Shown here: positions 9,617 through 21,597 of the stretch, one piece after another
Layout of the letters: each line of letters begins with the position of its first letter
How positions within the stretch are numbered: the stretch's first letter is position 1
Origin: Alphaproteobacteria bacterium
Lineage (GTDB): Bacteria; Pseudomonadota; Alphaproteobacteria; Rhodobacterales; Rhodobacteraceae
NCBI GenBank assembly: GCA_030425185.1
Contig: JAUIAU010000006.1
Coordinates: forward strand, 59,057 to 123,056
Reading direction: 5' to 3'
DNA length: 64,000 bases
The notes under the pieces: generated by a model
Seen by the model: only the letters and a program-made list of their open reading frames with translations
What the model was told of the DNA's origin: nothing
Databases searched by the model: none
Translations under genes and position numbers: made by a program

Positions 9617-10912
9617 ATGAAGTCCTCCGTCTCGCCGGGCCTCGCGCTCTATCTCGCCCTGTCCGAACGCTGGGCCCCGCTGGTCGAGCGCTATCTCGCC
9701 AAGCGCCTCGCGCGCGGCAAGGAAGACCCCGAGCGCCCGGGCGAGCGGCGCGGCATCGCCGGACGGCCCAGGCCCGATGGCCCGCTGATCTGGTTTCACG
9801 CCGCCAGCGTGGGCGAGTCGCTCTCGACCCTCGAACTGATCCGCCGGGTGGGCGAGCGCCGTCCCGACATCAACGTGATGGTGACCACGGGCACCCGCAC
9901 CTCGGCCGCGCTGATGGGCGTGCGCATGTCGAAGAACGCCTTTCACCAGTACGTCCCGGTGGATGTGCGGCCCTACATCCGCAAGTTCCTCGATCACTGG
10001 AAGCCGGACATGGCCGTCTGGACCGAAAGCGAGCTGTGGCCCGCGCTGGTCCACGAAACCTCGCGCACCGGTATCCCGATGATGTTGCTGAACGCGCGGA
10101 TGTCCTATGCCAGCCATGACCGCTGGCGCTGGTTCCCGGGCATGGCCCGGTCCGTTCTCGGCGCCTTCGATCACGCGCTGGCGCAGGATGAGGACAGCGC
10201 AAGACACCTGCGCCTGCTCGGCTATCCGCGCGACCGGATCGAGGTGACGGGCTTCCTGAAGGAAGGCGCGCAAGTCCTGCCGCATGACGAGTCCGAGCGC
10301 GCCCGCATCGCTGCCTGCATCGGCACGCGACCCACGTGGTTCGCGGCCTCGACCCATGCCGGCGAGGATGAAATCGTGCTGGCCGCGCACAAGCTCGCGC
10401 TGCGCCGGACGCACCGGCTGATGCTGATCCTCGCGCCGCGCCATCCCGAGCGGTTCGACGATGTCGCCGCTTTGATCGAGGCACAGGGTCTTCGGATGGC
10501 GCGCCGCTCGAAGGGCGAATACCCGGATCAGGACACAGACGTCTATCTCGCCGACTCGATGGGCGAGATGGGGCTGTGGTACCGGCTGGCACCGGTGTCG
10601 ATCGTCTGCGGCTCGCTGCGCGACCGGATCGGCGGGCACAACCCGTTCGAGCCTGCCGCGCTCGGGTCGGCCATCCTCCACGGGCCCTACATGTTCAACT
10701 TCTCGGACATCTATGCCCGGCTGGCCGAGGCGAAGGCAGCGATCGAGGTCACGACGGCCGAGGATCTGGCCCGGAACGTCCAGGAGCTGCTCGCGCCCGA
10801 CCGGGCCGCAGAACTGGCGAAGGCGGCGTGGGAGGTCTCGTCGCGCGGCGCCGAGGTGACCGAGTGCGCCGTGACGACCCTGCTCGAGATTTTCGACAAC
10901 CGGGGCGCGTGA
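9617..10912 (+). CDS. waaA: 3-deoxy-D-manno-octulosonic acid transferase
   Basis: [23 protein letters not shown]...[11 protein letters not shown]...[35 protein letters not shown]. Confidence 0.92.
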   Translation: MKSSVSPGLALYLALSERWAPLVERYLAKRLARGKEDPERPGERRGIAGRPRPDGPLIWFHAASVGESLSTLELIRRVGERRPDINVMVTTGTRTSAALMGVRMSKNAFHQYVPVDVRPYIRKFLDHWKPDMAVWTESELWPALVHETSRTGIPMMLLNARMSYASHDRWRWFPGMARSVLGAFDHALAQDEDSARHLRLLGYPRDRIEVTGFLKEGAQVLPHDESERARIAACIGTRPTWFAASTHAGEDEIVLAAHKLALRRTHRLMLILAPRHPERFDDVAALIEAQGLRMARRSKGEYPDQDTDVYLADSMGEMGLWYRLAPVSIVCGSLRDRIGGHNPFEPAALGSAILHGPYMFNFSDIYARLAEAKAAIEVTTAEDLARNVQELLAPDRAAELAKAAWEVSSRGAEVTECAVTTLLEIFDNRGA

Positions 10913-11907
10913 TGCGCGCGCCGGGCTTTTGGGACCGCGACCCGGCCCGGCCCGGCCTGCGCGCCCGTCTGCTGTCGCCGCTGGGCGCGCTCTACGCGAT
11001 GGGCACGGCCCGGCGTCTGGCCCGGGGGGGCGGTATCGATCCGGGCGTGCCGGTCATCTGCGTCGGCAACCTGAACGCCGGGGGCACCGGCAAGACCCCG
11101 ACCGTGATCGCGCTGGCCGAGCGCCTGAGCGCGCGCGGCCAGGCCGTGCACGTGGTCACGCGCGGCTATGGCGGGGACCTGACCGGTCCGGTCCGGGTCG
11201 ATCCGCTGACCCATACCGCGGACCAGACCGGCGACGAGCCGCTGCTGATCGCGGCGTTCTGCCCGGTCTGGGTGGCGAAGGACCGGGTTGCCGGGGCGCG
11301 GGCGGCGGTGGCCGCTGGGGCCGGTGTGATCCTGCTCGACGACGGGTTCCAGGACCCCTCCCTGGCAAAAGCGCTGTCGCTGGTCGTGGTCGATGCCCGC
11401 ACCGGCTTCGGCAACGGGCGCTGCCTGCCCGCCGGTCCGCTGCGCGAGCCTGTCGCGATGGGCCTGCGGCGCGCCAACATGGTGCTGTCGATCGGCGATC
11501 CGGCGGCGCAGGGCGCGTTCCGGGCCCGCTGGGGCGCGGCGCTGGGCACGCTGCCGCACCTGACGGGCGCACTCGCCCCGTTGCCGACCGGGATGCCGTG
11601 GCGCGGGATGCGGGTGCTGGCCTTCGCCGGGATCGGGCATCCGGAGAAGTTCTTTGCCAGCCTGCGCGCCGTCGGGGCAGAGGTGGTGCGGGGCGAGGCG
11701 CTGGAGGATCACCAGCCGCTGACGCCGAAGCTCATGCAGCGGCTGACGGCGGAGGCAAAGCTGACCGGCGCACAACTGGTGACGACCGAGAAGGACGCGG
11801 TGCGTCTGCCGCCGCAGTTACGCTGGCAGGTCCTGCCATTCCCGGTCCGGCTGGCGCTGGACGATCCCGGCCCGCTCGACGCAGGCTTCAGCGCGCTTTC
11901 GCTCTGA
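10912..11907 (+). CDS. lpxK: Tetraacyldisaccharide 4'-kinase
   Basis: [25 protein letters not shown]...RGYGGDL...[25 protein letters not shown] overlaps waaA stop. Confidence 0.93.
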   Translation: MRAPGFWDRDPARPGLRARLLSPLGALYAMGTARRLARGGGIDPGVPVICVGNLNAGGTGKTPTVIALAERLSARGQAVHVVTRGYGGDLTGPVRVDPLTHTADQTGDEPLLIAAFCPVWVAKDRVAGARAAVAAGAGVILLDDGFQDPSLAKALSLVVVDARTGFGNGRCLPAGPLREPVAMGLRRANMVLSIGDPAAQGAFRARWGAALGTLPHLTGALAPLPTGMPWRGMRVLAFAGIGHPEKFFASLRAVGAEVVRGEALEDHQPLTPKLMQRLTAEAKLTGAQLVTTEKDAVRLPPQLRWQVLPFPVRLALDDPGPLDAGFSALSL

Positions 11908-13036
11908 GCGGACCCAGCACCGCCTCGGTATCCGCGCCGAGGGCGGGCGACGGCCGGTCGAGCTTCAGCGCCGCGTCCGAGAACCGGAAGGGCGAGCGCA
12001 CCGAGGGCACCCCGTCGAGGTCGAGCGCCATGCCGCGCGCCTGCACCTGCGGGTCGGCAAAGACCTCGGCCAGGTCGTTGATCGGTCCTGCGGGAATGCC
12101 CCGTTCCTCGCAGGCGGCCAGAAGGTCGGCCTTGGCCCAGGTCAGGGTCCGCTCCGTCAGCCGCCGGGTCAGCGTATCGCGGTGCGCGATGCGGTCCGCG
12201 TTGGTCCGGTAGTCCGGGTCGTCCTTCATGTCGCCGAGGTCCAGCACGTCGCACAGCCGCTGGTACTGCGCATCGTTGCCGGTGGCGATGATGATCCAGC
12301 CGTCGGCGCAGTCGAAGACCTGGTAGGGCGTCAGGTTCTGGTGCGCGTTGCCGATCCGCCGGGGCGCCTCGCCTGTGGTCAGGTAGTTCATCGCCTGGTT
12401 CGCCATGATCGACGTGGCGACGTCGAGCAGGCTCATGTCGATGTGCTGGCCCTGTCCGGTCTGGTCGCGCTGGCGCAGCGCCGCGAGGATCGCCGACACC
12501 GAGTAGACCCCGGTCAGGATGTCGGTGACGGCAACGCCCATCTTCTGCGGCTGGCCCTCCGGTGCGCCGGTAACCGACATGATCCCGGACATGCCCTGGA
12601 TGATGTAGTCATAGCCCGCCCGGTGCGCGTAGGGCCCGTCCTGCCCGAACCCGGTGATCGAGCAGATCACCAGCCGGGGAAACCGCGCCCGCAGGCTGTC
12701 GGCATCGAGGCCGTATTTCTTCAGCCCGCCAACCTTGAAGTTCTCGATCAGGACATCCGCGTCCTCGAGCAGCGCGAACAGGTCCGCGCGTCCGGCCTCG
12801 GTGCTGAAATCGACGATGACCGATCGTTTGCCCCGGTTGCAGGCGTGGAAATACGCCGCCGAGCGGTCCTCGCCGCGCTCGATGAAGGGCGGACCCCAGC
12901 GGCGGGTGTCATCGCCCTCGGGCGCTTCGACCTTGATGACGTCGGCGCCGAGATCGGACAGGGTTTGACCGGCCCAGGGGCCGGCCAGGATACGGGCGAG
13001 TTCGACGACCTTCAGGCCGGTCAGCGGGGCGGTCAT
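11888..13036 (-). CDS. CaiB/BaiF family CoA-transferase
   Basis: [51 protein letters not shown]. Confidence 0.93.
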   Translation of the reverse strand: MTAPLTGLKVVELARILAGPWAGQTLSDLGADVIKVEAPEGDDTRRWGPPFIERGEDRSAAYFHACNRGKRSVIVDFSTEAGRADLFALLEDADVLIENFKVGGLKKYGLDADSLRARFPRLVICSITGFGQDGPYAHRAGYDYIIQGMSGIMSVTGAPEGQPQKMGVAVTDILTGVYSVSAILAALRQRDQTGQGQHIDMSLLDVATSIMANQAMNYLTTGEAPRRIGNAHQNLTPYQVFDCADGWIIIATGNDAQYQRLCDVLDLGDMKDDPDYRTNADRIAHRDTLTRRLTERTLTWAKADLLAACEERGIPAGPINDLAEVFADPQVQARGMALDLDGVPSVRSPFRFSDAALKLDRPSPALGADTEAVLGPLRAKAR

Positions 13037-13046
13037 GCCGGGCGCG

Positions 13047-13718
13047 TCAGCCGCCGAGCTTCTCGTCGAGCACCTTGCGGAAGTCGGCGTAGCTCATGTT
13101 CGAGTAGGGCTCGCCGTCGATGATGAAGGACGGCGTGGCGGTCACGTTGTCGGCCTCGGCGTTCTGCTGGTAGACGGCGACCATCGCCTGCGCCATCTCC
13201 GCGTCCTGCATGCAGGCGTCGAGGGTCTCGGCTTCGAGACCGGCCGCCAGCCCGATCTTCTTCAGCGCTGCCGCGATCTGGCCCGGCTCGCCGCCGCCCG
13301 CGCGGGCCCAGTCGGCCTGCTGGTCGAACAGCATCTCGGTCACGCCGAAATACCGCATCGGTCCGGCGCAGCGCGCGACCATCCCGGCCCAGAGGCCGAA
13401 GCGGTCGAAGTAGACCTCGCGGTAGATGAACTTGACCTTCCCGGTCTCGATGTAATCCGCCTTCAGTTGCGGGAACACGTTGGTGTGGAAGTTGGCGCAG
13501 TGCGGGCAGGTGAACGAGGCATACTCGATCACGGTCACCGGCGCGCTCTCGTCGCCCAGCACCATCTCCACCACGCGGCTGGTGTCGATCTCCTGCGCCT
13601 CCGGGTCGCTGATCGGGGCGAGGTCGGGCACGGACACCGTGCCGCCGCGCTGGGTCAGGAACCAGCCGCCGAGCGCGAGCACGACGACACCGGCGATGAG
13701 CGAAACGGAACGCAGCAT
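13047..13718 (-). CDS. DsbA family thiol-disulfide oxidoreductase
   Basis: VTVIEYASFTCPHCANFHTNVFPQLK; N-terminal hydrophobic segment. Confidence 0.88.
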   Translation of the reverse strand: MLRSVSLIAGVVVLALGGWFLTQRGGTVSVPDLAPISDPEAQEIDTSRVVEMVLGDESAPVTVIEYASFTCPHCANFHTNVFPQLKADYIETGKVKFIYREVYFDRFGLWAGMVARCAGPMRYFGVTEMLFDQQADWARAGGGEPGQIAAALKKIGLAAGLEAETLDACMQDAEMAQAMVAVYQQNAEADNVTATPSFIIDGEPYSNMSYADFRKVLDEKLGG

Positions 13719-13727
13719 GGAAACTCC

Positions 13728-14228
13728 TCAGGTCTGTCCCGGTCGGGATAGGATGTTTGCCCCCATGCGTTCAAGCGCGGCGCGCAGGCGGTCGTCGCCG
13801 ATGTCGGCAGCCAGACCGCGCGCCGTCTCGATCACGGCGGGGGCAGGGGTGTCGGGTTCGGCCTGGTAGGCCGTCTGGGTCTCGGCGAAGCCATGCGCCG
13901 AGGTCTGGGTGATCTTCACGCGGGCGACGGCGTTGTAGCCGTAGCAGGCGTTGACTCGCTGGCGCAGCGCCTCCTTCTGCATCTCCACCAGCGGCGCGGC
14001 GGCGCCGGTGGTCAGCACGGTCAGCGTCGCACCGAGGCCCTGCCGCCCGTAGCCGACCTCGACCGGACGGCAGAGCGCGGCGATGTCGGGGCCGGCGACC
14101 TCGGCCCAGCGGGTCAGCAGCTTCGAGACCGCGAAGCCCCGGCTCTCGCCCGCCTTGCGGATACGGGCCTGCAACAGCGCGCCGGTCTGGCGGAAGCCGC
14201 GGGCGCGGGGCTGATCGGGGGCGGACAT
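13728..14228 (-). CDS. DUF721 (DciA-like) domain protein
   Basis: RGFAVSKLLTRWAEVAGPDIAALCRPVEVGYGRQGLGATLTVLTTGAAAPLVEMQKEALRQRVNACYGYNAVARVKITQ. Confidence 0.82.
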   Translation of the reverse strand: MSAPDQPRARGFRQTGALLQARIRKAGESRGFAVSKLLTRWAEVAGPDIAALCRPVEVGYGRQGLGATLTVLTTGAAAPLVEMQKEALRQRVNACYGYNAVARVKITQTSAHGFAETQTAYQAEPDTPAPAVIETARGLAADIGDDRLRAALERMGANILSRPGQT

Positions 14229-14315
14229 CGGGTCGGGTCGCTTTCCTTGGAACGTCTCCTACCATACGTCACGGGCGGGCAAGGGCCAGTGGGCACGGGA
14301 CAAGGACACTCAAGA

Positions 14316-15374
14316 ATGCGTGACGCCGCGGAGACCGCGCTGCCGGAGCTTCTGCTCGGCTGGTACGACCGCCACGCCCGCGTGCTGCCGTGGCGGGTGC
14401 CGCCCGGCTCGGCGCGGCGCGCCGATCCCTACCGGGTCTGGCTGTCCGAGGTGATGCTGCAGCAGACCACGGTCGCGGCGGTGAAGGACTACTTCGCCCG
14501 GTTCACCGCGCGCTGGCCGGATGTCGCGGCGCTCGCCGCCGCCGAGGATGCCGAGGTCATGGCAGCCTGGGCCGGCCTCGGCTACTACGCCCGCGCCCGC
14601 AACCTGCTGAAATGCGCGCGGGTCGTGAGTGCCGAGCACGGCGGCGTCTTTCCCGACACGGTCGAGGGCCTGCGCGCCTTGCCGGGGATCGGCCCCTACA
14701 CTGCCGCCGCCATCGCCGCGATTGCCTTCGACCGCCCGGAGACCGTGGTGGACGGCAACGTCGAGCGGGTGATGAGCCGCCTCAACGCCATCGAGACGCC
14801 GCTGCCCGCCGCGAAACCGCTGCTGGTGGCCGCCGCCGATGCGCTGACGCCGCAGGCGCGGCCCGGCGACTATGCGCAGGCGGCGATGGACCTCGGCGCC
14901 ACGATCTGCACCCCGAAGTCGCCCGCCTGCGGGATCTGTCCATGGCGCGACCCCTGTGCCGCGCGGGCGGCGGGGATCGCGGCCGACCTGCCCCGCAAGT
15001 CCCCGAAGAAGGCCAAGCCGGTGCGGCAGGGTCTTGTCTATCTCGCCCGCCGCACCGACGGGGCCTTCCTGCTGGAGACCCGGCCGGAAAGCGGCCTGCT
15101 CGGCGGGATGCTCGGCTGGCCCACGACCGACTGGACCGAGGCCGTGCCGCCGGACGCGCCGCCGCTGGCGGCGGACTGGCGCGACCCCGGGCTGGAGGTG
15201 CGCCACACCTTCACCCATTTCCACCTGCGGCTCGGGCTGCGGCTGGCGGATGTGGCCGCCGATGCCCGGCCGGAGCGGGGTGCGTTCGTCGACCGCCACG
15301 CCTTTCGCCCCACGGCGCTGCCGACCCTCATGCGCAAGGCGATCGACCTGGTGACCCCGTGGCCCGGCGCGTGA
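14316..15374 (+). CDS. mutY: A/G-specific adenine glycosylase
   Basis: YRVWLSEVMLQQTTVAAVKDYFARF...LPGIGPYTAAAIAAIAF...VDGNVERVMSRL...CTPKSPACGICPWRDPC Fe-S motif. Confidence 0.95.
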   Translation: MRDAAETALPELLLGWYDRHARVLPWRVPPGSARRADPYRVWLSEVMLQQTTVAAVKDYFARFTARWPDVAALAAAEDAEVMAAWAGLGYYARARNLLKCARVVSAEHGGVFPDTVEGLRALPGIGPYTAAAIAAIAFDRPETVVDGNVERVMSRLNAIETPLPAAKPLLVAAADALTPQARPGDYAQAAMDLGATICTPKSPACGICPWRDPCAARAAGIAADLPRKSPKKAKPVRQGLVYLARRTDGAFLLETRPESGLLGGMLGWPTTDWTEAVPPDAPPLAADWRDPGLEVRHTFTHFHLRLGLRLADVAADARPERGAFVDRHAFRPTALPTLMRKAIDLVTPWPGA

Positions 15375-15447
15375 CCCCGCGTCCGAATTGAAGGCGCATC
15401 CGGGCTTGGCTAGACTCAGGCGCAGCCCGCGCATCGGAGGAACGACC

Positions 15448-16605
15448 ATGTCCGCCACGACGCTGAACGCCCCGTCCGAGTTTTCCAGCCTGCGGCGGGC
15501 ATTGCCCTTCGCGCTGTCCTTCACCGTCGTGCCGGTCATCGTGGTGGCGGCGCTGCAGGGCGGAGTCTGGCTGCTGCTGCCGCCGCTTTACACCTGGGCG
15601 CTGTTCTCGCTGCTCGACGCGCTGCTGGGTCTGAACGAGGAGAACCCCGACACCGACACGCCGGAGGCCGATCTCTACTGGTACCGGGCGATCGTGATGG
15701 CATGGTTCCCGGTGCAGGCCCTGACCGCGCTCGCGCTGGTGGCATGGGTTCCGGGGGCCGCGCACCTGGCCGGCTGGGAGAAATTCGCCGTCTTCTTCGG
15801 GGTCGGGATCATGAACGGCACCATCGGCATCGTCTACGCGCACGAGCTGATGCACCAGAAGAACCGGCTGGAGCGCTGGCTGGGCGACCTGCTGATGACC
15901 ATGGTGCTCTACGGTCATTTCCGCACCGAGCATTTGCTGGTGCACCATCGCTATGTCGGCACCCCGCGCGACGCGGTGACCGCGCGCTACAACGAGAGCT
16001 TCCACCGCTTCTTTCCCCGCGTGGTGCGCGAGGGCTTGTCGAGCGCGTGGCGGGCCGAGGCGCAGATGTTGTCCCGCAAGGGTCTGTCGAAGTGGCACCG
16101 CAGCAACCCGCACTGGCGCTACTGGGCCCTGCAGGGCGCGTGGCTGCTGCTGGCGCTGTGGATCGGCGGGGTCTGGGGTCTGGTGCTCTTCGTCTGGGCC
16201 GCGATGGTCGCGGTCTGGCAACTGGAACTCGTCAACTACGTCGAGCACTACGGACTGACCCGCAAGCATCTCGGCGAGGGCAAGTACGAGCATGTCCTGC
16301 CGCGCCATTCCTGGAATGCTGCGCAGAAGGCGTCGAACTGGCTGCTGATCAATCTGCAGCGCCATTCGGACCACCACTATAAGCCCGACCGCCGCTTTCC
16401 GCTCTTGCAGACCTATGCCGAGACCGAGGCGCCCGCGCTGCCCTACGGCTATCCGGTGATGACCACCGCCGCGCTGATCCCGCCGCTGTGGCGCCGGATC
16501 ATGAACCCGCGCGTGCGCCGCTGGCGGGCGATGTTCTACCCCGAGATCGCGGACTGGTCCGACTACAACAAGGGCCGCACCCCGATGCCGAAAGGCGCGA
16601 GCTGA
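15448..16605 (+). CDS. Alkane 1-monooxygenase (AlkB-like membrane di-iron hydroxylase)
   Basis: His boxes HELMHQKN, HLLVHHRY, LQRHSDHHYKP and NYVEHYGL in a multi-TM protein. Confidence 0.87.
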   Translation: MSATTLNAPSEFSSLRRALPFALSFTVVPVIVVAALQGGVWLLLPPLYTWALFSLLDALLGLNEENPDTDTPEADLYWYRAIVMAWFPVQALTALALVAWVPGAAHLAGWEKFAVFFGVGIMNGTIGIVYAHELMHQKNRLERWLGDLLMTMVLYGHFRTEHLLVHHRYVGTPRDAVTARYNESFHRFFPRVVREGLSSAWRAEAQMLSRKGLSKWHRSNPHWRYWALQGAWLLLALWIGGVWGLVLFVWAAMVAVWQLELVNYVEHYGLTRKHLGEGKYEHVLPRHSWNAAQKASNWLLINLQRHSDHHYKPDRRFPLLQTYAETEAPALPYGYPVMTTAALIPPLWRRIMNPRVRRWRAMFYPEIADWSDYNKGRTPMPKGAS

Positions 16606-16611
16606 GGCACG

Positions 16612-16643
16612 AAAAAACCCCGCCCCTTGGAGGCGGGCGGGGT
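16612..16643 (-). terminator. Rho-independent terminator downstream of ccrM
   Basis: Minus-strand ACCCCGCCCgcctccaaGGGGCGGGGTTTTTTCG: GC stem followed by T6. Confidence 0.85.
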
Positions 16644-16701
16644 CAGTCGCGTGCCGTGGAGCGGCCACAGGCACGGGCGGTAACGGGTGATGCAGGCCGG
16701 G

Positions 16702-17904
<1,203 letters not shown>

Positions 17905-17910
17905 AGAGGG

Positions 17911-18546
17911 TTAGAAAGCGTTCTTTAACAACATGTTGCGGACGGGACCGAAGGACCGTCTATGATGCGGCGTCACCCCCAGATGTTGTAGGGCAGCGCG
18001 GTGCTCTGCCGTGGGGTAGCCTGCGTTGCGCTCCCAGCCATAGCCGGGATGGGCCTCGGCCAGCCGTCGCATCAGCGCGTCGCGGTATTCCTTCGCCACG
18101 ATCGACGCCGCTGCGACCGACAGGCAGCGCGCGTCGCCCTTCACCACGGCCTCGGCCGGGCAGGGCCAGCCCGCCGGGATGTCGCGCCCGTCGATCACCG
18201 CGGCGACCGCGCCGCCGGGCAGGCCGTCGAGGGCCCGCCGCATGGCGAGGTGCGTTGCCCCCCGGATGTTCAGCCGGTCGATCTCGGCGACGCTCGCCTC
18301 GGCGATGCTGACGTCAGCCTGCGCCGCGATCTCCAGCGTGAGGGCGGCGCGGCGGGCGGCGGTCAGCGCCTTCGAATCCGCGAGGCCGGCCGGCACCCGC
18401 GCAAAGTCCAGCACCACCGCGGCGGCCACCACCGGCCCGGCCAGCGGGCCGCGCCCGACCTCGTCGATACCGGCGACGCGCAGCAGGCCGCGGGCGTGGA
18501 AGGCGGCCTCGAAGGTCTGGTCGGGGGCAGGGCGGCGCGATGTCAT
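17911..18546 (-). CDS. rnhB: Ribonuclease HII
   Basis: [24 protein letters not shown]...[10 protein letters not shown]...[24 protein letters not shown]. Confidence 0.94.
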   Translation of the reverse strand: MTSRRPAPDQTFEAAFHARGLLRVAGIDEVGRGPLAGPVVAAAVVLDFARVPAGLADSKALTAARRAALTLEIAAQADVSIAEASVAEIDRLNIRGATHLAMRRALDGLPGGAVAAVIDGRDIPAGWPCPAEAVVKGDARCLSVAAASIVAKEYRDALMRRLAEAHPGYGWERNAGYPTAEHRAALQHLGVTPHHRRSFGPVRNMLLKNAF

Positions 18547-18590
18547 CGGGATCTTGTGCCGTGCCGCCCGGCCCGGTGCAAACGCGAAAC

Positions 18591-18614
18591 GGGGCGGAGG
18601 TTGCCCTCCGCCCC
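18591..18614 (-). terminator. Terminator-like hairpin downstream of 18644-19093 gene
   Basis: GGGGCGGAGG-ttgc-CCTCCGCCCC perfect 10-bp stem. Confidence 0.6.
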
Positions 18615-18643
18615 GCACTGCTCGGCCTCGGTGGGGTCCGGGG

Positions 18644-19093
18644 TCAGAGACGGTAGCCCGAGCGCCGCAGGCACTGCTCGGTGTAATAGGTGATGGTGCG
18701 GCCGTAGATCCGGCCGCTGCGGGCGCAGGACGCGGCGGCCTGGGTCGAGATGTTGTTACGACGCAGGCAGGGCTCGCCGTAGACCGTCGCGTAGCGTCCG
18801 CCGTGGCCCAGCTGGACCTCCCGCGCACAGGAGGCGGGAATGTAGTAGCCGCGATGGTTCCAGCGGTCGCCGTGGCGCCCGAAGTCGTCGTTGTGGTTGC
18901 GGCGGTTCGCGGTGTCGTCGTTGTTGTTCGCGTTCGCGATCCCGGCGGCGATGATGCCCAGGGCGACCGCGCCGACGAGGAACTTGCCCAGATCGTCGTT
19001 CGCTTTCGCGGGGGCCGCGGTGGCGCCCAAGGCACCCAGCGCGACGGTCAGGCTGAGGGCGAGGGCGGAAGCGGTCTTGGTCAGGGTCTTCAT
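18644..19093 (-). CDS. Hypothetical secreted protein
   Basis: Signal-peptide-like [31 protein letters not shown]; conserved-looking Cys-containing C-terminus. Confidence 0.75.
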   Translation of the reverse strand: MKTLTKTASALALSLTVALGALGATAAPAKANDDLGKFLVGAVALGIIAAGIANANNNDDTANRRNHNDDFGRHGDRWNHRGYYIPASCAREVQLGHGGRYATVYGEPCLRRNNISTQAAASCARSGRIYGRTITYYTEQCLRRSGYRL

Positions 19094-19322
19094 GGCGTGT
19101 CCTTTCGGGTACGGGGCGCCATCGGGCGCTTGGATCGTGGGGCGCTCGGGGTCGGTGCGTCCGGCCCGTCGCGGTGATGGACTGACCTTGGCCCCGAGCG
19201 CCGAAATCGCGCAATATCACCGCCCCGCTATGCGATAGCAACCGCGCAAACCCCTGCCGCTATTGAATATCGCGCGGGCGGGCGACAGGGTGGGGACACA
19301 CAAGACCACAGGCAGGTCCCCC

Positions 19323-19610
19323 ATGAAACAGGCTCTTCTCGCGCTTCCGCTCCTCGTGCTGGCCGCGCTTCCGGCGCAGGCCGCGTGCTATGCGGACTAC
19401 AAGGCCAAGACCGACAATCCGCTGCGGCTGCACTACGGCGTGGCGCAGATTTCCGACGGTGCCTGCGGCAACCGCGGGGCCGCCGCCGCCGAGCTCAGCC
19501 CGCGTCTCGCCGCCGGGGGGTGGACTTTGCTCGACATCGTCTCGACATTCGGGCCGGAAGGACTGAACGAGAGACGGGCCGATGCCGGACAATTCTATCT
19601 CCGCTTCTGA
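19323..19610 (+). CDS. Hypothetical small secreted protein
   Basis: MKQALLALPLLVLAALPAQAACYADY signal peptide; overlaps next CDS by 29 bp. Confidence 0.7.
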   Translation: MKQALLALPLLVLAALPAQAACYADYKAKTDNPLRLHYGVAQISDGACGNRGAAAAELSPRLAAGGWTLLDIVSTFGPEGLNERRADAGQFYLRF

Positions 19611-20283
19611 AACGCTCCGGACCGGCAACCGCGTCATCCAGTTCGGCATCGCGGCGATCGTCCTGATCCTCGGGCTGGCGGCGGTCGGCCTGTTCCGGGC
19701 GCTGCCGGATGCCAACGCGTTCAACGCCCGCGTCGAGAAACTGTTCATCGAAAGCGACCTGACCTCGCCCGCCGAGATCACGCTGCTGGAGATCCTCGCG
19801 CAGTCCGGCACCGCATTCTCGGAAACGCTGATGTCCTACCGGATCGTGATCTTCGTGCTGCTGGTCTTCTCGACGGCGCTGCTGATCGCCTCGCTGGTGT
19901 TCCTTGTCACGCTGCTCGCCCTGAACCGGCGGGTCAGCCAGATCAACAAGCAGGGCATCCAGGTCGGCTCGCTGCTGATCTCGCGCGCCGAGCGCGTCGT
20001 GGTCATCAACGACATGGAGTTCAAGCTGACCGAGGCCGCGATCGAGACCCTCGCGGTGCTGGCCGAGGCGCGCATGGACGGCGACATCCTGACCGGCGCG
20101 CAGCTGGAAGCCGTGATCCAAGGCCGCAGCGAATCCGACTGCGAGGAGGCCGCCGGCGCCACCCGGATCAAGCGCCTGCGCGACTCGCTGGGCAACCAGA
20201 TGGTCGCCGAGATCCTCGTGAAGAACATTTCGCGCCAGGGCTACGTGCTGGCGATCGACAAGAGCGTGATCCGCATGGTCTGA
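19582..20283 (+). CDS. Membrane protein with two TM segments and C-terminal OmpR-like winged-helix domain
   Basis: TM1 VIQFGIAAIVLILGLAAVGLF, TM2 IVIFVLLVFSTALLIASLVFLVTLLAL, then FKLTEAAIETLAVLAEAR...TRIKRLRDSLGNQMVAEILVKNISRQGYVLAID. Confidence 0.8.
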   Translation: MPDNSISASETLRTGNRVIQFGIAAIVLILGLAAVGLFRALPDANAFNARVEKLFIESDLTSPAEITLLEILAQSGTAFSETLMSYRIVIFVLLVFSTALLIASLVFLVTLLALNRRVSQINKQGIQVGSLLISRAERVVVINDMEFKLTEAAIETLAVLAEARMDGDILTGAQLEAVIQGRSESDCEEAAGATRIKRLRDSLGNQMVAEILVKNISRQGYVLAIDKSVIRMV

Positions 20284-20299
20284 GCCGGGCGGGCCGGGT

Positions 20300-20354
20300 A
20301 CCGACGCCGCACCGACGCGATACCGACGTTGCACCGACGTGATACCGACGTCGC
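20300..20354. repeat. Five-unit 11-bp tandem array, core ACCGACG
   Basis: ACCGACG starts at 20300, 20311, 20322, 20333 and 20344: exact 11-bp spacing. Confidence 0.9.
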
Positions 20355-20409
20355 TTTTTGCCCCTCCGGCCCGCCCGACTCGTGCCAGACTAGCCACGAC
20401 GGAGGTGCC

Positions 20410-21597
20410 ATGACCCATCCCTTTCTCGACCACCTGACCGCCACCCTCGCCGGGATCGAGGCCGACGGCCTGACCAAGCGCGAACGCCTGATCACCTCGC
20501 CGCAATCGGGCCGCGTGACCATCGCCGGACGCGAGGTCATCAACCTGTGCGCCAACAATTACCTGGGCCTCGCCGATCACCCGGCGCTGATCGAGGCCGC
20601 CGGGCAGGCGATGGCCGACCACGGGTTCGGCCTTGCCTCGGTCCGGTTCATCTGCGGCACGCAGGACCTGCACCGCGCGCTGGAAGAGCGCCTCGCCCGG
20701 TTCCTCGGCATGGAAGACGCGATTCTCTTCGCGGCCTGCTTCGACGCCAACGGCGGCCTCTTCGAACCCCTCCTCGGACCCGAGGATGCCGTGGTCTCGG
20801 ACAGCCTGAACCACGCCTCGATCATCGATGGCATCCGGCTGTCGAAGGCGCGGCGACTCCGCTATGAAAACAGGGATCTGGACGGGCTGGAGACGGCGCT
20901 GACCGAGGCCCGCGCGGGCGGGGCGCGGCATATCCTGATCGCCACCGACGGCGTGTTCTCGATGGACGGAACGCTGGCTCCGCTGCCGGGCATCCGCGCG
21001 CTGGCGGACCGGTTCGGCGCGCTGGTGATGGTGGACGACTGCCATGCCACGGGGTTCCTGGGGCCGAAGGGGGAAGGCACGCCAGTGCATCTGGGCACCC
21101 GCGCCGACATCCTGACCGGGACGCTCGGCAAGGCGCTCGGCGGCGCGCTGGGCGGCTACGTCGCCGGACCGCAGCCGGTGATCGACCTGCTGCGCCAGCG
21201 CGCCCGGCCCTATCTCTTTTCCAACGCCCTGCCGCCCGCGATCACGGCGGCCGGTCTCGCTGCGCTCGACCTCGTCGAGGCGGGCCACGACCTGCGCGCG
21301 CGGCTCTTCGACAATGCCGCGCACTGGCGCGCGGGCCTGACGGCGGCAGGGTTCGACCTGATCCCGGGCGAGCATCCGATCATCCCGGTGATGCTGGGCG
21401 ATGCCCGCCTGAGCCAGCAGATGGCCGCCCGGCTGTTCGAGAAGGGCGTCCATGTCGCGGGGTTCTTCTACCCGGTGGTGCCGCACGGCACCGCCCGCAT
21501 CCGCACCCAGATGAGCGCGGCGCTGACCCGGGACGATCTCGACACTGCGTTGCAGGCCTTTGCCGAGGCCGGGCGCGAGACGGGGGTGCTGGCATGA
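20410..21597 (+). CDS. kbl: Glycine C-acetyltransferase (2-amino-3-ketobutyrate CoA ligase)
   Basis: [22 protein letters not shown]...[15 protein letters not shown]...[14 protein letters not shown]; followed by tdh. Confidence 0.94.
   Translation: MTHPFLDHLTATLAGIEADGLTKRERLITSPQSGRVTIAGREVINLCANNYLGLADHPALIEAAGQAMADHGFGLASVRFICGTQDLHRALEERLARFLGMEDAILFAACFDANGGLFEPLLGPEDAVVSDSLNHASIIDGIRLSKARRLRYENRDLDGLETALTEARAGGARHILIATDGVFSMDGTLAPLPGIRALADRFGALVMVDDCHATGFLGPKGEGTPVHLGTRADILTGTLGKALGGALGGYVAGPQPVIDLLRQRARPYLFSNALPPAITAAGLAALDLVEAGHDLRARLFDNAAHWRAGLTAAGFDLIPGEHPIIPVMLGDARLSQQMAARLFEKGVHVAGFFYPVVPHGTARIRTQMSAALTRDDLDTALQAFAEAGRETGVLA

Noticed and set aside
20300-20354. Considered as a CRISPR array
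   Set aside because: Unit is only 11 bp with a 7-bp core and 4-bp variable part, no 25-40 bp repeats, no spacers, no cas genes
19495-21486. 663-aa minus-strand ORF over the wHTH protein and kbl
   Set aside because: Shadow ORF of kbl and neighbour; composition and lack of motifs argue against coding
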